Origin: Erythrobacter sp.
GTDB taxonomy: Bacteria > Pseudomonadota > Alphaproteobacteria > Sphingomonadales > Sphingomonadaceae
Assembly (NCBI GenBank): GCA_030065195.1
Contig: JASJDE010000001.1
Location: forward strand, 1 to 45,444
Length of the DNA: 45,444 nucleotides
Direction of reading: 5' to 3'
The stretch's first letter is position 1. Each line of letters opens with the position of its first letter. Shown piece by piece: positions 42,164-45,444 of this stretch. Under the pieces are notes generated by a model. The model was given only the letters and a program-made list of their open reading frames with translations. It was not told the DNA's origin and did no database searches. Made by a program: the position numbers and the translations under genes.

Positions 42164-43132
42164 ATGTCGCGCATCCTGTTCATCGGCATCGACTATTTCG
42201 CCTATGCGAAAGAGATCTGCGCTGCGCTCGAACGCCTTGGGCATGAGGTCGATTACCACCCGATCGAAGATGCGGGGTTCGCGAGCAAGACCGCAAAGAA
42301 ATTTGTCGGCGGCGCCTATGCCAAGCGCCTGGCAGCCTATCACGACCGACTGATCGAACAGAGCGCCGGCAGGGGCTACGACACCATCCTGTTCATCCAG
42401 TGCCACCACATGCACGATTCCGCGCTTGAGCGGCTGCGTCAGCTGCACCCGGATGCGCGCTTCGTCCTGTACAATTGGGATTCGCTCACCACCCACGATT
42501 ACAGACCGTGGCTGAAGCATTTCGACCATGCCGCAACCTTCGATCCTGTAGACGCGGAGGCGCTGGGAATTGGATACCTCCCGCTCTTCGCGATCCCGCG
42601 TTTCTTCACGATCGATCAGGAGCGCCCCAAGGCGCAGGACCTCTACTTCGTTGGCGCGATTGGTACGCTGCACCGCTTTAGCGCACTCGAACGGCTGCAT
42701 GCCTTTTGCGACGCTCACGATCTCACTACCCGCTTTCACTTGAAATGCTCGCCGGTGATGCAGTTGACCCTCCTCAAGGAACGCAAGTCGCTACCGGGCG
42801 TCACCGGCAAGAGCCTCAGTTTCGACGGGATCGTCGACATGCTCGAAGCCTCGCGCGGGACCTTCGATTTCGCCAATCACAAGCAGTCCGGCTACACCAT
42901 GCGGCTGATCGAGAACATGTGCGCCGGCCGCAAGATCGTGACCGAGAACCCGCGCATCCTCGACGAGCCGTTCTATCGCGACGACCGCTTTCTGCTGGTC
43001 GACGGCCATGATTTTTCTCAGGTGCCTGAATTCCTCGCGCGACCGATTACCTCGGAGCTGGACGTTCAGGCCTTCAGCATCGACAGCTGGGCGCGGAAAT
43101 TGGTCGAACAGGAAAGGGTGCCGGCGGCATGA
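42164..43132 (+). CDS. CgeB-like glycosyltransferase
   Basis: This 322-aa protein of GT-B-like layout resembles the CgeB (spore maturation) glycosyltransferase family. N-terminal domain: RILFIGIDYFAYAKEICAAL and DTILFIQCHHM. The linker segment VLYNWDSLTTHDYRPWLKHFD recalls CgeB's central region. C-terminal donor-binding part: LYFVGAIGTLHRFSAL, then YTMRLIENMCAGRKIVTENPR, where the Arg/Glu pattern is usual for nucleotide-sugar binding. I start it at ATG 42164; the ORF-track start at 42101 overlaps the polymerase gene. Its stop shares ATGA with the next gene. It probably adds one sugar of the repeat unit; donor unknown, perhaps the GDP-sugar made via gmd. Confidence 0.8.
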   Translation: MSRILFIGIDYFAYAKEICAALERLGHEVDYHPIEDAGFASKTAKKFVGGAYAKRLAAYHDRLIEQSAGRGYDTILFIQCHHMHDSALERLRQLHPDARFVLYNWDSLTTHDYRPWLKHFDHAATFDPVDAEALGIGYLPLFAIPRFFTIDQERPKAQDLYFVGAIGTLHRFSALERLHAFCDAHDLTTRFHLKCSPVMQLTLLKERKSLPGVTGKSLSFDGIVDMLEASRGTFDFANHKQSGYTMRLIENMCAGRKIVTENPRILDEPFYRDDRFLLVDGHDFSQVPEFLARPITSELDVQAFSIDSWARKLVEQERVPAA

Positions 43133-43572
43133 GCGAAGAGACCAAAGGGTTACGGCAGAGCATTGCCAGGCGCGTGCAATGGTTGCGCTGGTATCGCTAC
43201 AAGATGGCCGGCTACGACATCCATCCGAGCTGTGAGCTGGAACGCGGACTCAATCTCGATCGCTACTTCCCGCAAGGCATCCATGTAGGCGCGCACACGA
43301 TCCTGACCAGCCGAGTGACGATCCTCAGCCACAAGCTGATCCCGCGCAAGAGCCTGGGCCGCTACGATGGCGAAAAGTGTCACACCTATATCGGCGAATG
43401 GTGCGTGATCGGGATCGGCGCGGTCATCATGGGCGGCGTCAAGATCGGCGACGAATGCGTCGTGGGATCGGGCGCGGTGGTGACCAAGGACGTACCCTCC
43501 GGCACGATCGTCGCGGGCAATCCGGCCCGCGTGGTGCGCGAAGGGATCGAGATGGAAGACATCTACCTGTAG
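43129..43572 (+). CDS. Left-handed beta-helix acyltransferase, short form (3 of 3)
   Basis: This is a short (147-aa) hexapeptide-repeat protein. The helix-rich start (SIARRVQWLRWYRYKMAGYD) leads to a compact beta-helix (IHVGAHTILTSRVTILSHK, TYIGEWCVIGIGAVIMGGVKIGDECVVGSGAVV) and the cap GTIVAGNPARVVREG. The His in ILSHK is at the usual catalytic position for this fold. It is shorter than WbbJ-type enzymes, so it may form a compact trimer. ATG 43129 overlaps the preceding stop. It is followed by an 85-base gap with hairpins, suggesting a break in the transcription unit. Confidence 0.87.
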   Translation: MSEETKGLRQSIARRVQWLRWYRYKMAGYDIHPSCELERGLNLDRYFPQGIHVGAHTILTSRVTILSHKLIPRKSLGRYDGEKCHTYIGEWCVIGIGAVIMGGVKIGDECVVGSGAVVTKDVPSGTIVAGNPARVVREGIEMEDIYL

Positions 43573-43610
43573 TTTGTTCGCAGGTGCAACATCTGGAACG
43601 TTGCCAGCTA

Positions 43611-43632
43611 CGCGCCCCGAGTGTAGGGCGCG
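43611..43632 (+). terminator. Hairpin in the gap before the FkbM gene (terminator-like, no U-tract)
   Basis: CGCGCCC pairs perfectly with GGGCGCG across an 8-base loop 39 bases after the preceding stop. The downstream bases (CTCCGTTC) do not form a T-run, so this is either a weak/Rho-dependent stop or a structure stabilising the upstream mRNA. A smaller GCAAC/GTTGC pair precedes it. Confidence 0.4.
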
Positions 43633-43657
43633 CTCCGTTCAAGGAATTCACCAGATC

Positions 43658-44386
43658 ATGAGCGCCAAGAAGAAAATCCTGCAGGCCGCCAATCGCGTGC
43701 TCGCTCCCACCGGCGCGCAGCTTTACCGCGCCGGGATCGACATGGAATACGCCCTTGGCTGGCTGGCCGAACGCGACCATGGCATCGCCAGCATATTCGA
43801 CCTTGGCGCGGCACGCGGCGATTGGAGCCGCATGGCGCTGGGCATGTTCCCGAATGCGCGCATCGTCGGCGTCGATCCCCTAAAGGAACGCCTGCCTTTC
43901 TTGGAACAGCTCAAAAGCGAGAATGATCGGTTCGACTTCGTTTCCGCCGTTGCCGGCGAAGACGAAGGCGGCACGGTCGAGCTTGCGGTCACCGAAGATC
44001 TCGACGGCTCGAGCGTCCATGGCAGCGAAGGCGAGACCCGTAGCGTTCCGGTCCATTCGGTCGATGCGATTGCCGAGATGAAAGACCTGAAGGGGCCCTA
44101 CTTTCTCAAATTCGACACGCACGGCTTCGAAATGCCGATCCTTCGCAGCGCCGAAAAGGTGCTCGCCGAAACCCGCTACCTTGTGATGGAAGCCTACAAT
44201 TTCCGCCACACGCCAGAGACGCTGCTATTCCATGAAATGATCGCCTTCATGGCGACCAAGGGCTTCCGCGTGACGCACCTCGTCGATGTGCTGAACCGTC
44301 CTCGCGACGGCGCACTTTGGCAGATCGACCTGATGTTCGCGCGCGAGGACGATCCCGTCTTTGCCAGCGACAGTTTCAAGTCCTAA
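43658..44386 (+). CDS. FkbM family SAM-dependent methyltransferase
   Basis: The 242-aa methyltransferase should O- or N-methylate a sugar. ATG 43658 has AGGA at 11-14 bases; the ORF-track start at 43574 lies in the hairpin gap. A glycine-rich SAM motif (IFDLGAARGDWSRMAL, residues ~41-56) is followed by an acidic post-I motif (IVGVDPLKER). GPYFLKFDTHGFEMPILRSAEKVL matches the FkbM-family pattern (lKiDvqGaE.eVLrGae), with Phe/His in place of the usual Val/Gln. It precedes gmd by 39 bases. Methylated sugars are common in sphingomonad and rhizobial surface glycans. Confidence 0.9.
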   Translation: MSAKKKILQAANRVLAPTGAQLYRAGIDMEYALGWLAERDHGIASIFDLGAARGDWSRMALGMFPNARIVGVDPLKERLPFLEQLKSENDRFDFVSAVAGEDEGGTVELAVTEDLDGSSVHGSEGETRSVPVHSVDAIAEMKDLKGPYFLKFDTHGFEMPILRSAEKVLAETRYLVMEAYNFRHTPETLLFHEMIAFMATKGFRVTHLVDVLNRPRDGALWQIDLMFAREDDPVFASDSFKS

Positions 44387-44425
44387 TCGACTCATTCCCT
44401 CAATCCATTCTCCGAAAGCACATCG

Positions 44426-45444
44426 ATGACCACCGGCAAGAAAGCACTGATCACTGGAGTTACCGGGCAGGACGGCGCGTATCTTTCGCGGCTGCTGCTC
44501 GACAAGGGGTACGAAGTGCACGGGGTCAAGCGGCGTTCCTCCTCGTTCAACACCGGCCGGATCGAGGATATCTACCAGGATCCGCACACCGACGATCAGC
44601 GCTTCGTGCTGCATTACGGCGACCTCACCGACAGCACCAATCTGATCCGCATCGTGCAGGAAGTGCAGCCTGACGAGATCTACAACCTTGCCGCGCAAAG
44701 CCACGTGGCGGTCAGCTTCGAAACGCCCGAATACACCGGAAATGCCGACGCGATCGGGACTCTGCGTCTGCTCGAAGCAATCCGCATCCTTGGGCTTGAG
44801 AAGAAGACCCGGTTCTACCAGGCTTCGACTTCGGAGCTTTACGGGTTGGTGCAGGAAGTCCCGCAGAGCGAGACTACGCCGTTCTATCCGCGCAGTCCCT
44901 ATGCTGCGGCCAAGCTCTACGCCTACTGGATCACGGTCAACTACCGCGAAGCCTATGGCATGCACGCCTCCAACGGTATTCTGTTCAACCATGAAAGCCC
45001 GCTGCGCGGCGAAACCTTCGTCACCCGCAAGATCACCCGCGCCGCCGCTGCCATCGCGCTGGGCAAGCAGGACAAGCTCTATCTGGGGAATCTCGACGCC
45101 AAGCGCGACTGGGGCCATGCCCGCGAATATGTGCGCGGCATGTGGATGATGATGCAGCAGGACGAGCCGGACGATTACGTGCTGGCGACCGGCGAGACCA
45201 CCAGCGTCCGCGACTTCGTGCAATGGGCATTCGAAGACGCCGGTATCCCGGTCGAATTCAAGGGTGAAGGCGTTGAAGAGAAGGGTTACGCGCTCGACGA
45301 CGGGCGCTGCCTGATCGAAGTCGACCCGGCCTATTTCCGCCCGACCGAGGTCGAACTGCTGCTCGGCGATCCGACCAAGGCCAAGGAAAAGCTCGGCTGG
45401 GTCCATGAAACCGGCCCGCGCGAACTGGCGCGCGAAATGGTCGA
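44426..45444 (+). CDS. gmd: GDP-mannose 4,6-dehydratase (3' end beyond window)
   Basis: Gmd converts GDP-D-mannose to GDP-4-dehydro-6-deoxy-D-mannose, the branch point for GDP-fucose, GDP-rhamnose, perosamine and similar sugars. The frame is open from ATG 44426 to the window end (339 codons), so it is missing from the ORF track. The extended SDR features are [12 protein letters not shown] at residues 9-20, [29 protein letters not shown] and QASTSELYG with catalytic Thr/Ser-Glu. Tyr159-x3-Lys163 follows in [29 protein letters not shown] and [12 protein letters not shown] are also typical. The product enzyme, such as Fcl or Rmd, would be expected downstream of the window. Confidence 0.96.
   Translation, partial: MTTGKKALITGVTGQDGAYLSRLLLDKGYEVHGVKRRSSSFNTGRIEDIYQDPHTDDQRFVLHYGDLTDSTNLIRIVQEVQPDEIYNLAAQSHVAVSFETPEYTGNADAIGTLRLLEAIRILGLEKKTRFYQASTSELYGLVQEVPQSETTPFYPRSPYAAAKLYAYWITVNYREAYGMHASNGILFNHESPLRGETFVTRKITRAAAAIALGKQDKLYLGNLDAKRDWGHAREYVRGMWMMMQQDEPDDYVLATGETTSVRDFVQWAFEDAGIPVEFKGEGVEEKGYALDDGRCLIEVDPAYFRPTEVELLLGDPTKAKEKLGWVHETGPRELAREMV

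Noticed and set aside
40969-42189. 406-aa minus-strand ORF opposite the Wzy-like gene
   Set aside because: Its very high Gln/His/Asp/Glu/Arg content mirrors hydrophobic codons on the other strand; no known motif.
44225-45406. 393-aa minus-strand ORF opposite gmd and the FkbM gene
   Set aside because: It is antisense to the textbook GDP-mannose dehydratase frame, which the ORF track missed only because it runs off the window.
1-45444. CRISPR arrays, insertion sequences, tRNA or rRNA genes
   Set aside because: No regularly spaced repeats, transposase ORFs, tRNA cloverleaf or rRNA-like stretches were seen on reading the window.

Overview
The window is high-GC DNA from an alphaproteobacterium, most likely Sphingomonadales of the Erythrobacteraceae type. 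This rests on the SciP-type CtrA regulator gene, the overall protein flavour, and the presence of an FlbT-like gene and FabI. It is an inference, because no rRNA or tRNA gene is present. Genes are dense, often with ATGA or GTGA start-stop overlaps, and the high GC produces long spurious antisense ORFs.

The left half (1-19300) is mostly conserved chromosome. It opens with the 3' end of etfA and its terminator. Two paralogous secreted proteins with TonB-like C-termini follow. Next comes a minus-strand block: an RND efflux adaptor and pump (the pump carries an unusual central insertion), a DUF445 membrane protein and an FlbT-like protein. After these lie a GlsB/YeaQ-type small membrane protein, sciP with an overlapping upstream conserved gene, mnmA, a small membrane protein, and a lipoprotein serine hydrolase. 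A GTGA-coupled operon pdxH-CDF transporter-phzF comes next, and the PhzF lacks the family's catalytic Glu. The last genes of this half are a small membrane protein, a CbpA-like J protein, a YihY/BrkB protein and fabI.

The right half (19313-45444) is an accessory surface-glycan locus. A minus-strand polyprenyl-phosphate sugar transferase (chain initiation) is divergent, across a 346-bp regulatory gap, from a run of 25 plus-strand genes that continues past the window end. The run begins with a complete CMP-pseudaminic acid pathway in the order pseB, pseC, pseF, pseG-pseH fusion, pseI. It continues with a Gfo/Idh-DegT-GNAT tailoring trio and a protein with an HP motif that could be a nonulosonate transferase. 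Next come an O-acylation module (MBOAT, an AlgX/DltD-like SGNH protein and two tandem GDSL/SGNH paralogues), an MDR dehydrogenase-Gfo/Idh pair and a capsule-synthesis-type transferase. The remainder holds three left-handed beta-helix acyltransferases, an Fe(II)/2-oxoglutarate oxygenase, a Wzx-like flippase, a Wzy-like polymerase, a CgeB-like glycosyltransferase, an FkbM methyltransferase and GDP-mannose 4,6-dehydratase (gmd, cut by the window end).

Together these genes suggest a Wzx/Wzy-type polysaccharide containing pseudaminic acid or a derivative and a GDP-mannose-derived deoxysugar, heavily decorated by acyl, methyl and possibly hydroxyl groups. The least explained parts are the tailoring trio, the two HP-motif proteins, the 2-oxoglutarate oxygenase and the MBOAT-SGNH module. 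No flagellin, wza or wzc gene is visible, so the glycan could also serve flagellin modification, although Wzx and Wzy favour a polymer.
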